52,308 bases of DNA from Mesostigma viride (GCA_009746045.1 RPFO01001861.1:52501-104808), one strand, 5' to 3'. Positions 20,451-31,599 are shown, numbered from the stretch's first letter. The notes: generated by a model from the letters alone, not told the origin. A program made the numbers and translations.

Positions 20451-20485
20451 ATTGAATGTTTTGTCATAGCATTCTTGGCACCCAC

Positions 20486-21271
20486 CTGGGCAGCACCTTT
20501 CGAAGCAGGTCGCCCACAGCGCTCGTCGACCGGTGGTCCGGCTGGAACGTGGAGAGGATGTAGTCGCAGCTACCGAGCAGCGTCTTGTCACGCTCCTGGA
20601 AGTCCCCCGGCCCAAAGTCGCAGATCATGTACTTGACGTTGTGCGCCCGGGCGATGTCGTGCAGGGCCTTGCGGAAGCCTCCGATCATGAACTGTGCAAA
20701 TTCTCGCCACACACCCTCCGCGTTGTCGCTGGACATTCGAGACTTGGCGCTCCGTACCTTGTACTCTGCCATCACCGAACGCAGCTCCTTGTCCCCAGGC
20801 AGCAGGAACAGCCCATCCTTGAACCCGGTATATTCTGACTGTCCCTCCTCATCGAGCTTGGTCTTGAAGTGAAGGATGTCGACGGGGGTGGGCTTACCCA
20901 TGAATGCCGACTCGAGAACGGTCTTCAGGGTGACCTTATAGGCCTTCCCTTTACTATCCACCAACGGCTCCGCCCCCAGCACCTGCCTCCACGGACCAAG
21001 CCTCTCAGGTACCGTCTGAAAGATGTCAAGTCGCGGGCAGGGATCGACCCTCCCTCCAGCTGCCTCTCCAGAACCATGGCCCAGCCTTGCAGGTCCCTGG
21101 GCCGAGCCCTTGTCCAGACCTGGCAATTTATCCACGGCAAACGCCGTCGGTGGGTTAAAGAAAGTGGTGAGGCTGCACTGGGGGTCGCAGTCCACATAGC
21201 AGGTGCGGCAGCCATACTCCTCCACCAGCGTGTAGCCCAGGTTGATGGCGGTGGTGGTGCTGCCCACGCCA
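20486..21271 (-). CDS. Gene A exon 6: ParA/MinD-like ATPase core
   Basis: The exon (262 codons' worth) starts after acceptor TGCATGCAG and ends at donor CCCAG^GTGGGT. It begins GVGSTTTAINLGYTLVEE, continues CRTCYVDCDPQCSLTTFF (Walker A' Asp, DxDPQ signature), and near its end has KYMICDFGPG (Walker B-type Asp) and CDYILSTFQPD, matching the ParA D-Y-h-h-P-T-x-P-D region. This is the AAA_31/ParA fold. The Walker A lysine is replaced: G-V-G-S-T-T where ParA has G-V-G-K-T-T. A 100-residue insert between strands 2 and 3 (including FLLPGDKELRS) is longer than in bacterial ParA. Nucleotide binding or hydrolysis is therefore doubtful. Confidence 0.78.
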
Positions 21272-22488
21272 CTGCATGCAGGAATTCAGGAATGGTTCGT
21301 AGCAGTCAATCACAAGCAATAAGTTTGGGATTTAATGAGGCATTCTGGCGCAAGCGAAAGACATCATTGAGGCATCGCTGTCCCACTGTTTCCATAACAA
21401 AAACCATTTTGAGGCGCATCATATTAATTGGAGCTGCATAGTACGTCGTCAGCCGCCCGCATCCCACCAATCCCATGGTAGTCTTGTGGTATGTAATAAT
21501 CACTACTTGGCAGCCTACAGTTTGTCACAACTAGCAAACAAAGCCATTTCCCCCAACCACCCCACTGGCCAATTGTTAGGAAAATGATGACATCGAGTGA
21601 TCCGACTAGCTAAGAACAAGGACGGCTGAGGCCTGGCCAACAGGCTCCCGTCTCTATGCCCCCATCCCCGCCCCCGGCCTTTTCCCAGGGACTAAGCGTC
21701 CTCAGTGTATCACTCTAGCAGACAGATAATCCGGACCTGAGCTCGGCTGTGCGTTCATGAGCATGAACATATCCATCGCTGGTCCCTTCCTCAACCAACC
21801 CCACGTGTGCTTGACTCAGGCCCGTGCCACACGTGGCGAGCTTGCTCAAGGAATGGGCACTCTTTCAAACTCGTGATTGTGTAACCATCAAGGCTATCCA
21901 AACTGAAGTCTTAATTTTGCAATAACGAGCCTAAATTTCCAATAAGGAAACTTCTTGTCATCAGGGCTACGAGGCGCGCTGCGATATCCGGAGGCTTACA
22001 AGATTCATTCAGGCCGCGTCCATTGTGTAGTAAGAATCATACTCCTCTCCAAACACTTGCCACAATAAACAGGCGGAAGGTAGAAAATCCGTGAATGTAC
22101 CTGTGTTTATGCTTATACTCTTATGACTATAGTCATGCATAGTATATATAATATATATTCATTGAGAATGATAGATTACGGAGGTGAGATAGGCATGCAA
22201 CATAAGGAAAAACCCGAGAACTGGGAGAATAACCCTGAAGAAATTAATAGTAATAATATATATGTTTATAGTCTTATATAATCCGGATTCTCCCGATTTC
22301 TGGCCTGCGCTGGTTGTCTCTTTGTTATATAGTCCATAAATAGTATGCTTATACTCTTATGTTTATAGCCCAATACTAGTGTACCTTTATAGTAATATAT
22401 AGTCCATAAATAGTATGCTTATACTCTTATGTTCATAGTCCAGCTTTCATGCAGCGACCGCAACGGCAGGAAATTGTGAGCCACGCAC
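21272..22488 (-). other. Gene A intron 5
   Basis: 1.2 kb between donor GGG^GTGCGT (22489/22488) and acceptor TGCATGCAG. It holds two direct copies of ATAGTCCATAAATAGTATGCTTATACTCTTATGTT (about 22332 and 22399) and the 39-bp block at 22282-22320 shared with the CACTA interior. No open frame of note. Confidence 0.6.
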
Positions 22489-22820
22489 CCCAGCTTGTAG
22501 TTGTAACACGCGATCAGGACAGCTGGCGCCGGCTCGTCAGCAGACGCCGCAGCCTGGGACGTTCCAGCAGCGCTGCTCGTGCCCTCAGGCTGAGCCGCGC
22601 CAGGTCGTTCTGATGGCTGGGAAGGTGCCTTGCTGGCAGACAGTGGGCCAGCAGCCTGGAGGCGTGCCTTGCCCGTGGCGGTGGTTGCCCTCTCGCCTTC
22701 CACGGGTGTGGGCAGAGGGAACGACCTGGCGGGCTCGTCCGGAGAGGGTCGGGACCCCCCTTTCTCGCCGGGCTGTGCTGGGGGGGTGGCCGGGCCAGGC
22801 GCGCCCTCGTTCGAGGGACC
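22489..22820 (-). CDS. Gene A exon 5: linker and first ATPase strand
   Basis: The acceptor is GTCTTAGCAG (22821). The exon is 332 bp, phase 0 to phase 2, consistent with both neighbours. Residues start GPSNEGAPGPATPPAQPGEKG; EKGG..PSPDEPARSFPLPTP is shared with the B and C copies. A Ser/Ala/Pro-rich disordered linker follows. The exon ends EPAPAVLIACYNYKLG, the first beta strand and the start of the P-loop. Joined to exon 6 it gives NYKLGGVGSTTT. The signature lysine position is kept (with an extra Leu), but the catalytic lysine becomes Ser. Confidence 0.72.
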
Positions 22821-23485
22821 CTGCTAAGACATACATTATGCACAGACCACCACGCGACACCGGGACATCAGACCCCATGCGCGCACTGCTATTAACGAAT
22901 GAATAGAGTAGCGCTGCTATTAATGCCAAGAAGACCACCATGCGACAATGGGAAATTAGGACTTATGTGTGCACTGCTGCCAATGATGGACCGATTGGTA
23001 GAAGGGCCTACTGTTTTATGTATGACTGTGATGCACGAGATGTGAACATGGCAGCAAGTCCCAAAAAGGAAGCTCAGCTGCTGGTTTGTGCCGCGACATG
23101 CCATTGTGAACTTTCTGCTAAACAGCCCTGGTTAGCATGCATGTGAATTGCGCTGGGGTGCGGTGTGCCGTGGAGCGTACGAGCATGCTTCCCATGGACT
23201 TCTGATACAAAGCAGTGACCATTTCTACCTGCGCTGCGTAATCGGTGACTACAAAGCCAGGCCTCGAAGTAAAACAACATGAGAAAATCTGGTGGCAAGA
23301 ATGATGTCATCTGTGGAAAAGGGCATGCAAGGCAGAGGAGAGGACGTGGGACTAGGGGGAGGACATGCACCAGCGCAAGCACAGAAGGCATAAATGCAAG
23401 GGTTGGCCAGACACATACGTGCAAGGCAGACGAGGCAAACAGCACACGTCCACGTTCTCATAACTGAAAGGAAAGCGAGCCACTA

Positions 23486-23615
23486 TAGTCCATGTTACAC
23501 TGTAGTGCATGTTACACTATAGTGCATGTTACACTGTAGTGCATGTTACACTATAGTGCATGTTACACCATAGTGCATGTTACACTATAGTGCATGTTAC
23601 ACTGTAGTGCATGTT
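23486..23615 (+). repeat. 17-bp tandem repeat in gene A intron 4
   Basis: About eight copies of TAGTGCATGTTACACT(A/G) arranged head to tail. Confidence 0.9.
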
Positions 23616-23794
23616 GACAACTGGGCACAAGCGATCAAGGTGATGGAATCGGTCCTCTCTTAAAAGGCCCGCATGTGACGAGGGAGAGGCTCATCGGTGC
23701 CCAGCCTATCCCGCACAACAACCGCCGATTATTCTGATTTTCTGATTATGTCCAAGCTATCCATGAAGCTAGCCACTTAAATAGTGCACCTCAC

Positions 23795-23883
23795 CTGGGC
23801 GTCGGGTGCCGCCGCCTTCTCGGGGGCCCCCTCCACACGCGGTCGCTTGGCGTCGCGCTCACCCTCCTGCTCGGTTTCTTCCT
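23795..23883 (-). CDS. Gene A exon 4: short basic-patch exon
   Basis: An 89-bp exon between acceptor TTTTTTTGCGCAAG and donor GCCCAG^GTGAGG. Phase 1 to phase 0 agrees with exons 3 and 5. It reads EEETEQEGERDAKRPRVEG then an Ala-rich end. Gene B has SDAKRQRVEG in the same place and gene C SRVEGAP. KRPR is a plausible monopartite nuclear localisation signal; that is inference. Acidic residues precede it. Confidence 0.62.
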
Positions 23884-24599
23884 CTTGCGCAAAAAAAAGC
23901 GGATACTTGTTCTTACCAGGACCTGCACCGTGTAGGAAACACATCGGGCACCCAACACGAGACATGACATGCGCGGAGATAAAAGAGCATGGCCATGACA
24001 CAGCACGAAAGAAGAGCATGACCAGCAAGAACAGAATACGTGTTTCGCTTCATAATGTATTGTAATTTCTGCACATGGGCAGGACTTAAAGCAACTGACT
24101 GGGAAGGTGGGGCTTTGAAAGGAGAATAACCACCACCTTTGGCGAGAGAACTGCTCCCACCATTTTTTGGCTTCAAGGGTCAGCGATGAGTAATCCTTAA
24201 GAAGCGTGTGGCCATGGTGATGCAAGCTTTTGATGCAAGTGATTCGTGGCGTGAAGAACCGACCGCCAGGCGAACTCCTCTCAGTGTCGATGAAGGTCCC
24301 TTTCTTACCCTCTTTCCTTCGTTTTCCTTAGTACCGACATACTCTGTACTCTCGTTATGGATGCAGGCGGATTTCCTACAGCTTTCCAGACTGTACTATT
24401 GCTGATAATGAATACCGTGCCCAGAAGCACGGCCCCTTTTCGTTCATCTTACTCCCAGACACCCAATGCGCCCACCCAAGCCCTCTTCCCCCGTTACAGG
24501 CATGCACCTCGGACAGCGCAAGGTCCAAAACTACTAACACTCAGCTGCTGTGGATTCGTTGCAGCAGACCCTGCACGCACATATATGATCAGAATAACT

Positions 24600-24735
24600 G
24601 ACCAATCAGAGCCTTGCTTAGATAAAAGAAATTCCGTAGCTAAACAGAGAACTGCTTAGCTAATCAAAGGATTCGCTTAGCTAATCAGAGGATTGCTAAG
24701 CTAATCAGAGAATTGTTAGCTGATCAGATGACTGC
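24600..24735 (+). repeat. Imperfect repeats of GCTAATCAGAG-ATTG
   Basis: About six imperfect copies of a 20-bp-range unit (TTAGCTAATCAGAGGATTGC) just downstream of exon 3 in gene A. Confidence 0.75.
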
Positions 24736-24748
24736 TGTCACTGCACAC

Positions 24749-25001
24749 CTGTGTACACCTTGCCATGGAGCACACGATACACCCGCTCCACCCGATCATC
24801 CCAGGCCTGGGTGAGCCGGTGGTCATCTCCCAGCAGGTGGCTGTAGACAAGTAGCTTTTGACAGAGACGTTCGGACAGCCGCCCCAGCCGGGGTACGGGC
24901 CAGCGTTCAAGCTCGCCCTCCTGCACCTGGTGCATGAAACAGGCATAGTCATAGGTGCTAAAAATATCTAAGTCAGAGTGCAGGCTCCTCAGCTCATCAT
25001 C
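24749..25001 (-). CDS. Gene A exon 3: helical domain
   Basis: 253 bp from acceptor CATTCTATGCAG to donor ACACAG^GTGTGC, phase 0 to phase 1. It reads DDELRSLHSDLDIFSTYDY, then RWPVPRLGRLSERLCQKLL and LLGDDHRLTQAWDDRVERV. The second half aligns with gene B exon 3 (GERLSHRF, GKGHRLTQAYADRI). The composition suggests alpha helices. I recognise no named domain. The phase agreement with neighbours in both gene copies is the main evidence that this is coding. Confidence 0.65.
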
Positions 25002-25369
25002 CTGCATAGAATGGTATAAAGCACAGAAAAGCAAACAGGTGCTCCCGATGTTGAAGGACCAAGGAGAAGAACTGCAGGAATCATGCATTATGCACAGGAT
25101 TAAGCTTGCTGGGAATCGGCCATGAACTTTCCTCTCAATCATGTCTACCTTATTTTATCGCCCTTTGAAGAACTGACCGGAACCCTCCCCTTGGCTGGAA
25201 CGTCAAGTGTTTGCAGTAGAGATGAAGTTCAGGCTTAAGCATTAGCACGTGGCGGAGGCAAGCACAAAGCATACCACTCTAGCCACTCAATGTGTATAGA
25301 GTCCACTTGTCCCAAAACCTTTCCACCCATAGTCCAAAAGTTAGATGTCCCTCTCTTTCTCCTGTTCCC

Positions 25370-25565
25370 TAATTCATGTCTCCTTCCTCAACACCCCCCC
25401 CTCCACTCTCCAACTACTCTAAATCTTCGCCGCCATGCGTGCCCACCCACCAACCCAGTCTCGACCCAGGCCCACGCCCCGGCCCCTGCACAAAGCCGCC
25501 TACCTTTCTCCGTCGCCCATCACCCCCCCCCATCCCCCCCCATTTTCCCATCGGCTTAAAAATCA
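25370..25565 (+). repeat. C-rich low-complexity tract in gene A intron 2
   Basis: Pyrimidine-rich and C-run sequence (for example CACCCCCCCCTCC, CACCCCCCCCCATCC) between exons 2 and 3. Overlapping Pro-rich open frames are artefacts of composition. Confidence 0.7.
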
Positions 25566-25951
25566 GGAAAAACAACAGCAACAGAAAAAGCGACAGCAAC
25601 AGGAGGGGCAAGCCTTGGTGAATAAGCAGCAAAACACAAACTGTGCGGACGGCGGCTGAGGATCACACCAGGGTTCATTATGAGATCTTCATAACTTTAT
25701 TAATTTCACTAGCTCATATCAGCAGCAGGTAAGAAACTTCATAAATCACCGTGCATGCGCAATAGATTGCGCTACTAGAGAGAGCTCATTCAAATACCAA
25801 ATTGCAAGCAAGCCGTGCGTGGTTTGCTGTGGAACAACCTTGATCTGCGGCTACAAGCACCATCTGAATTAATTTCTCACAGGCCTCAATGCTTGTGATA
25901 TGCCATCACCTGAATGAAACCGTAGTAGAGTCATCGCAACACACGACTCAC

Positions 25952-26305
25952 TCTCTCGTCCTCCGCAGCCCGGATCGATTCCCTGCGCATGTCCCTACAT
26001 TCCGGCAGCTTCACCTCTGCGAACAAGGGCGTGTCCTTGATAAGCACCGGCGGCCATGTCGTCGCATGCCGGGGAACCAGAACCCGACTCCACCCACGCG
26101 CGCGCTTCAGCCAGCAATCGGCCATTGTCCGAGAGGAAAGCCTCTCGGACAGGTGGCTGATCCAATAGGATGCGGAGGAGCCCACCAAGTGCATTCATGT
26201 GGTGATGTGCGTTCTGTCCGCTCAACGTCCCCCCCAAGATGTCGTTCTGCCGCGCTTTGTGCATCAGTCGGTAGATGAGGTCCGCATCCTCCGGGGTGAG
26301 CGCAC
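25952..26305 (-). CDS. Gene A exon 2: helical domain, frame-disrupted
   Basis: The acceptor TTGTCCTTGCAG and donor GAGAGA^GTGAGT are strong and match those of gene B exon 2. It starts GALTPEDADLIYRLMHKARQ (B: GALSSDDVGFIYRLMSTAR), then LLRILLDQPPVREAFLSDN and AEARAWVE. After that the B-like continuation (PPVLIKDTPLFAEV, AAEDER) sits in another frame. Exon length is 354 bp, where the flanking phases need 3n+2 (gene B: 335 bp). So gene A has a +1 shift near 26050-26080, and the protein would end early unless there is an unseen splice or a sequence error. Domain family not recognised. Upstream sequence near 26500 (CPGNDVQRKAIL) may be an extra exon related to B 48936-49106. Confidence 0.6.
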
Positions 26306-26569
26306 CTGCAAGGACAAAGGCACGTTGACAGTGTGTCAGGGGAGCAACTGCCAGAAACGAAGCTGAACATCGCTGGGCGGGACTTTGCCTAGATGTTGCG
26401 AGGGCAGCTGCTTTTTCAAGGGGGCCGAATGGCCCGGTTCTAGCCAGCAACCACACTGCCGTGGCGCCCAAAATCGCTTTCCGTTGGACGTCATTGCCAG
26501 GACACATGTCTGGATCAGAGTTGGGCGTAAAGGGGGTCAGGGGGTTGAAGCAACACTAAACACGTAAAA

Positions 26570-27115
26570 TAGCTAAAAGGGTGGTGTAGAACGTAATGTA
26601 GAACGTAATGTAGACGTAGAAGTTAACGTGCGTAACGTAAGACGCAACTTAACGTAAAAGCTTAAAACCAGCTATGTTCCACCATTGCGTGGTAAAAACT
26701 AGACAGTGCTGTCTGTGCACCGCATGGCGCCGCGCCGACAGGGGGCGCCGCAGCGCCATTAGGCCTACAAGAGCTCACTAGCACCACTTTCCCTTGCAGG
26801 CGTTTGCCGACATTCCCACACTGGTTCCGTTGCCTCCACTCTGCGTTCTGTATTTACGCGGAACGTAACGTAGAAATGTAACGTCAAGGGGCAACGTACG
26901 TAGAGGCCTTACGTGACATTTTGTTCCCACCTAAAGCGTAACGTAAAACCAAGTAACTACTACCACATAATTACTTAATTGACGTAATTGACGTAATTGA
27001 CGTAATTGACGTAATTGACGTAATTGACGTAATTGACGTAGTTGACGGAATTGACGTAATTGACGTAATTGACGGAATTGACGTAATTGACGTAATTGAC
27101 GTAATTGACACAGTT
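26570..27115 (+). repeat. ACGTAA-rich repeats in gene A intron 1
   Basis: Scattered GTAACGTAGAA/CGTAATGTAGA words (26585-26660, 26860-26950) lead into about fifteen tandem copies of the 9-bp unit TTGACGTAA (26978-27113, with GACGGAA and GACGTAG variants). A minus-strand frame reading (QLR)n comes from this repeat and is not a gene. Confidence 0.85.
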
Positions 27116-28041
27116 GACTTTGCACCCAAACCTGGTCGGGATCTAACGCCCAGGAAGCAGTCAGAGAGACAAGCTAGGGAGGACCTGAGTAGAGCGCTGA
27201 GAAGAAACAAAAGCGACTGCTTATCTGTGGAAAACCAGACGAGCACACAACGGGAGAAGGGAAGATAGACATGGGGCATTCATATGGTGAGCCGGGAAGG
27301 GGTGTGTGCGGGCGTGCGGGCGTTCGGGCGTGCGGGTGGGTGGGCGTGCGGGCATGCCGGCGGGTCGATGAGTTTGCTGCTTGTATTGCGGAAGAGAAAT
27401 CGTAGCCAACGTGCCAAACCCATTATCCAGGAAGAAACTTAGCTCACTTTCCCAAAATCCGTGCTGGGCACACATCGCCTTTCTATTACAGTCATTCACC
27501 GCTGCGGTTAGGTTCACCACCCGACCTTGGGCAAAATAACATTAAGGCTTGCGTGCAACTTAAGCTAGCTCTTAAAAACCTGTCACCCAAACTGGCTTCT
27601 GCTGCAAGTCTTTTTTTAAACTCTGGTGAAGGCCAATCCAGACACAGGCAAAGTGACATCGTGGCCATGTACCGATAGGGGTGCGGGCTACAGCTACAAA
27701 TGGCCTGCTCACGCCTGCTGGACAACCACCTAGAAAATTGCCTAGTGTTTCGTTTGCTGCCTAACCCCTAGCAACCAACGGCGTGACACGCACGTATGCA
27801 AGACCAAGTTTGGGCATAACTGACGGCAATTAGGGTGAAGAGGTCTGCATGCGCAACAAAAGTCTCCTGTTGTTGGCAGCGAAGAGAGTAGTGAGGCCTA
27901 TCAGCTCTCGCGATGTCCGGCTAGCTGTTGTGCGACGTGAAGGAGGGCCGATACACATAGTTTAGCGGTACATGCATGTTCGCAGGCAAGCTGACACATC
28001 GTGCGATTGCTGATATCAATACCTGTGTTTTTACCACCCAC
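27116..28041 (-). other. Rest of gene A intron 1
   Basis: Contains a GC-rich stretch of CGGGCGTGCGGGCG words (27300-27365). No exon is recognised with confidence; a counterpart of the gene B exon at 48936-49106 was looked for and not firmly found. Confidence 0.4.
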
Positions 28042-28489
28042 CATCGCTGCGTCCGACCAGCTCTGTCAAGTCCTTGACGTCCTGAAGGGCCTGCCGCTCA
28101 TTCTCCGCCAAGCGCCGGATCAACTCCTCACGTGTGATGGCGCCGGGCGTGTCGGGTAGTAGGCAAGGGTACTTCCGGCTGCAGAGCGACTTGAGCTTCT
28201 CCAGAGGTAGGTTGAGGGCTTGCCAGACGTACTCCCTCTCTCCGGGGCTGTCGAGCAAGGCCTGGACAACGTCGTTCTTATACGTTCTTGGGCGGATTCC
28301 TTTCTCCTTGCATCGGGCTTTAAGCTCTGCCAGCCGGGCGTTGTCCAGCCCATGGCGAGCTGACCACAAAGCATCTGGGAGTCTAAGGAAAGGAAACCTC
28401 TTAGCTATGTGGAGCTGAAAAGGGTCAAGCGTCTTGGGAGATGCTGCTGCAGGGTTGGCCCTGCCACCATGCGGGGGGACGCCGGACAT
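28042..28489 (-). CDS. Gene A exon 1: SAP-like N-terminal domain
   Basis: It starts with ATG at 28489 (MSGVPPHGGRANPAAASP). Residues about 55-85 read ARLAELKARCKEKGIRPRTY then NDVVQALL, which fits the SAP helix-turn-helix pattern (LxxLKxxCxxxGIxxxxxKxxLVxxLL), a putative DNA- or RNA-binding module of nuclear proteins. A second similar unit follows (LPLEKLKSLCSRKYPCLLPD, TREELIRRLAENE). Donor GATG^GTGGGT leaves phase 1, as exon 2 requires. Reading through instead gives a stop ten bases on, so a stand-alone 152-residue protein is the alternative. Gene C (29580-30035) has the same domain, strongly conserved in sequence. Confidence 0.68.
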
Positions 28490-29579
28490 GTCTGCGCATG
28501 CGGGCGTTCAAGTCAGCCAGTATGTTGTTGACTAACTAAATTGCCGTGGGGAATATGCAAGGCAGGGGTGCGCCTTTATGCTAAGATGCACGTGTTTAGA
28601 ATAAACAGCAAGGGAACTCGTCGGCTTGGTAGATTGTCGCGCATGTTCAATAACCCATAGCTGATCGGGAAGGTCGTTAGCCTCGTTGCAATTAGTAAGC
28701 GACAGAGCTGGAGTGACTCTCAAGTCACTGGTTTTTGTTTGCTCACACAGTCACGGACTCACGGTCCACGGAACTGACAGAAGCCTGCACGAGTGCAGAC
28801 GAGTGCACTCTGGTCGCGCTGTGGCTGGACATCAGACAGACTCGGGGCGAGAGGAGCGAGAGGACAGTCCTGGGAGCCACGGGGACCCGGGAACCATGGG
28901 CTGTAGTACTTATTACTTAATGCTGCCAAACCAACGTAGCCAAGTGCCATGCCACGTTCATGCCCTAGCCCACGTCATGCCACTCACGGTATGTACAGAT
29001 GGCGCCGGACCGCTGGCTCACAACTCACAAGACGTCACGACTTAACATTCGCATTGCGCGCCTGCACTCCTCACGTGCTGCCTTGTGCTGCACGCTTCGA
29101 TCGGTACGACCAAGCTTGTCTTCCGGGGCGCAATGCACGGGGCAATTGGTTACGTAGCTACCTGCAAAGTGCATATAATTCAAAATTGAATCCCTTGAAT
29201 GAAACATCCCTGACAATATTGGCCAGAAACGGCTCGTCTGTTCGGTTGATTGACTGTGGGTATATCATACGAGGCGGTGGCTCTCCCATACCTCATACCT
29301 GGGTAACAGCGCACCGTCGTCTTAGACCAGTCGTCCCCGCTTAGTTACTACTCTCTAATCGGCACGAACATCTAAACAAGCGCATCCGCGCCTAGTTTCT
29401 CCCACTGTTTCTGAGGAACAGACAACGGCCGACAAGCCGCATTTTTTCCCTGGAAGATAGTAAGCACGTGGATCTCGTGTGAGCGAACTTCCTGGTGTAT
29501 CGCACCTTCCCCACGACACCCGTCGGCAACATCGATCCCCAAGGCAGCGCAGTGGCCATTTTGAACGACTTCCGCCGGC
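28490..29579. promoter_or_regulatory. Head-to-head interval between gene A and gene C
   Basis: About 1.1 kb between the two divergent start regions. The bases just before the ATG are alike on both sides (TTGAACG then CGCATG or CGGCATG words), suggesting that the 5' leader was copied along with the gene. It should hold the gene A promoter. No defined element is seen and the short frames inside are not convincing. Confidence 0.35.
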
Positions 29580-30035
29580 ATGTCCCGCCGGCGTTCCCCC
29601 GCAAACAGGCGGGGACAACCCTGCAGTAGCCGTCAGTTCCCGATAAGCGTGACCCATTTCAGCTCCGCTTAGCCGAGAAGTCCCTTTTCTTCATTCCCGA
29701 AGACGCAAGGCGGCCGGCTCGTGGTGTGCTCGACCGGCTGGTAGAGCTCCAGGCCCGATGCAGGCACAAGGGAATGCGCCTGAAAACAAATATACACGAC
29801 GTTATCCGGGCCTTCATAGACAATCCCGGAGAGAGGGAGTACGTCTGGGAAGCCTTCAACCTGCCTCTAGTGGAAACGCTCGTCTCGATCTGCAGTCGGA
29901 AGTATCCTTGCCTACTACCCGACATGCCTGGCACTGTCACACGTGAAGAGCTGATCCGTTGCATGATGGAGAATGAGCGGCAGGCCGAACAGGACGAAAA
30001 GGGTTTGGCCAAGGTGGCGCAGCGCAGTGCAGATG
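29580..30035 (+). pseudogene. Gene C exon 1: SAP-like domain, frameshifted
   Basis: The ATG at 29580 aligns with gene A's start (CAACCCTGCAG shared), but the frame from it hits TAG near 29671. The SAP-like part is read in another frame: DPFQLRLAEKSLFFIPEDAR, VELQARCRHKGMRLKTNIHD, GEREYVWEAFNLPL, SRKYPCLLPDMPG, TREELIRCMMENE. It is very close to gene A residue for residue from the SAP region on. The donor position reads GATG^GAAGGG instead of GT, so splicing is lost as well. This is a recent, broken duplicate. Confidence 0.75.
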
Positions 30036-30309
30036 GAAGGGTTTAGTTAGATAGGCCTTACTATGCTTTTTCCTAGTCACAATTATAAGTTCAGTCAAGT
30101 TGATAGCAAGGGATGCCTGACAAAAGCGATCTGTAGAATAAAGTAAGCCAGCCCGCTTTGGCAGATCATTCCAACGCAGAAAAAAATCATTCCAACGCAC
30201 ATAATTGTTAATTCGCCACTTTTCCCACGCACCATCAGTATGTAAGCGAGAAATTCAAGCCTGCAACAAGCCAACAACCCACCCAATCCACCCATTTCCT
30301 ACCCCGGCC

Positions 30310-30397
30310 CCCCGGCCCCCTCCCCCCTGCCCCTGCTCCCTGACCCCCATCCCGTGTGGAGGGGGCACCCCAGGAGGATGCGGCGCACAGTGCCCAG
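30310..30397 (+). pseudogene. Gene C exon 4 remnant
   Basis: The end reads SRVEGAPQEDAAHSAQ^GTGACATG, aligning with the ends of exon 4 in gene A (RVEGAPEKAAAPDAQ) and B (with the same GTGACATGCA donor as B). The upstream part is a CCCCGGCCCCC run and the acceptor is unclear. Exons 2 and 3 are absent between here and exon 1. Confidence 0.55.
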
Positions 30398-30399
30398 GT

Positions 30400-31213
30400 G
30401 ACATGCAACAGTAACGGCTCTCTTTGATGGAGTAGAAGCATAGGAAAACAATAGTACTAGTGAACTGAATACTGGTGAATAGACATGCTATAAGAGTAAG
30501 AATATGAAGAATCAGAAAAAAAAAAAAACTACATTACTATTGCGAATGCTTTTCACGTATGTCAAGCCCTCTGTAATCTCCCCTACAAACTTCTGTGAAA
30601 ACAACAAATAAATTTTGTTCTTGAGACATCCTGTGTTCGTAACATGCAACTGATTCGGGGCGCGCTACCGAGGACATCCAGCATCGGTGTTGGTCAACGG
30701 ACAGCTCTTCATCGGTGGTGCCTAATGGCCCACAAGACACTCAAGCTAGTGAAGTGTGCACAGCCCTCCATTCTGCAATGCCGATTCATGCCGCGATGCA
30801 CACGAACAAAGACTGGCGCTGTCCAGTATAGCTCGATCTCCTCTGCCAATTACAATCTTCAGAATTGAGTGTAGCACTCTGCCCAGCACAGGCAGCCAGC
30901 ACGGCACTAACACAAAACATGATCACTGGCATATGAGCCTCCACAATGTGACAGGGTGAATCATGCTAGTTTATGTGGAGTAAGTTCCTGCATGCATGCG
31001 CAAGGCCATGTAGCGGAGCACATAATTAATTACCAGGCCTGGTTGCCAAGAAACCACGCTGATGAGATGATGCATACATAACCATCATTCCTGCATAAGA
31101 TAGCAGCGCTACTCTACCCCTCTTCAATTTGACAGCATGCAGTGCACACATATAGGCCCTATGATTTCCCGGTGTCGCTGTCGCATGGTGGTCTGCACAT
31201 AATCTCTTAGCAG
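30400..31213 (+). other. Gene C intron 4 region
   Basis: AT-rich with an A13 run near 30517. No gene recognised. Confidence 0.35.
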
Positions 31214-31579
31214 GGTACGTACGTCCATCGAAAGAGGGTGCGCCTGGCCCGGCCGCCACCCCCTCAGCACATCCGAGCAAGAAAGGGGGGGCGCAACCCT
31301 CTCCGGACGAACCCGCCAGGTCGTTCCCTCTGCCTGCACCCACGGAAGGCGAGTCTGACGAGAGGGGAACTGGCATCATGTGCCTGGGCAGAGCACGGCC
31401 ACCCCTGCTTGCGGGCTATAGTGACCAGCAATGGCACTCCCAGTGCCTCTGGTCAGTGGTCATGCAGCATGCACAGCCCCTGCGCAAATTTAGCATCAAC
31501 GTGCTGCAGCTTCCAAGGTTGCGGCGTCAACGGCCGAGCCGGAGCGAGCTATCATTATCGCGTGCTGCAGCTCTAGCGG
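31214..31579 (+). pseudogene. Gene C exon 5 remnant
   Basis: After acceptor TCTCTTAGCAG it reads SKEGAPGPAATPS, then KKGGAQPSPDEPARSFPLPA, very like gene A exon 5. The P-loop strand at the end (RAIIIACCSSSG^GTAATC) lies in a different frame, so there is a shift inside. Exon 6 and exon 7 do not follow; a LINE begins at about 31600 instead. No ATPase can be made. Confidence 0.68.
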
Positions 31580-31599
31580 GTAATCACCTCATCATGTCT

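Noticed and set aside
19569-21271. Bacterial contamination as the source of the ParA-like sequence
   Set aside because: The domain is split by introns with conserved phases in two copies and is flanked by eukaryotic transposons.
25376-25659. Pro-rich overlapping frames
   Set aside because: Low-complexity C-rich intron sequence; no conservation in gene B.
28032-28489. Gene A exon 1 as a separate 152-residue gene
   Set aside because: Possible, and a stop occurs in a similar place in gene C, but the GATG^GTGGGT donor gives the exact phase needed by exon 2, so I prefer the spliced model.
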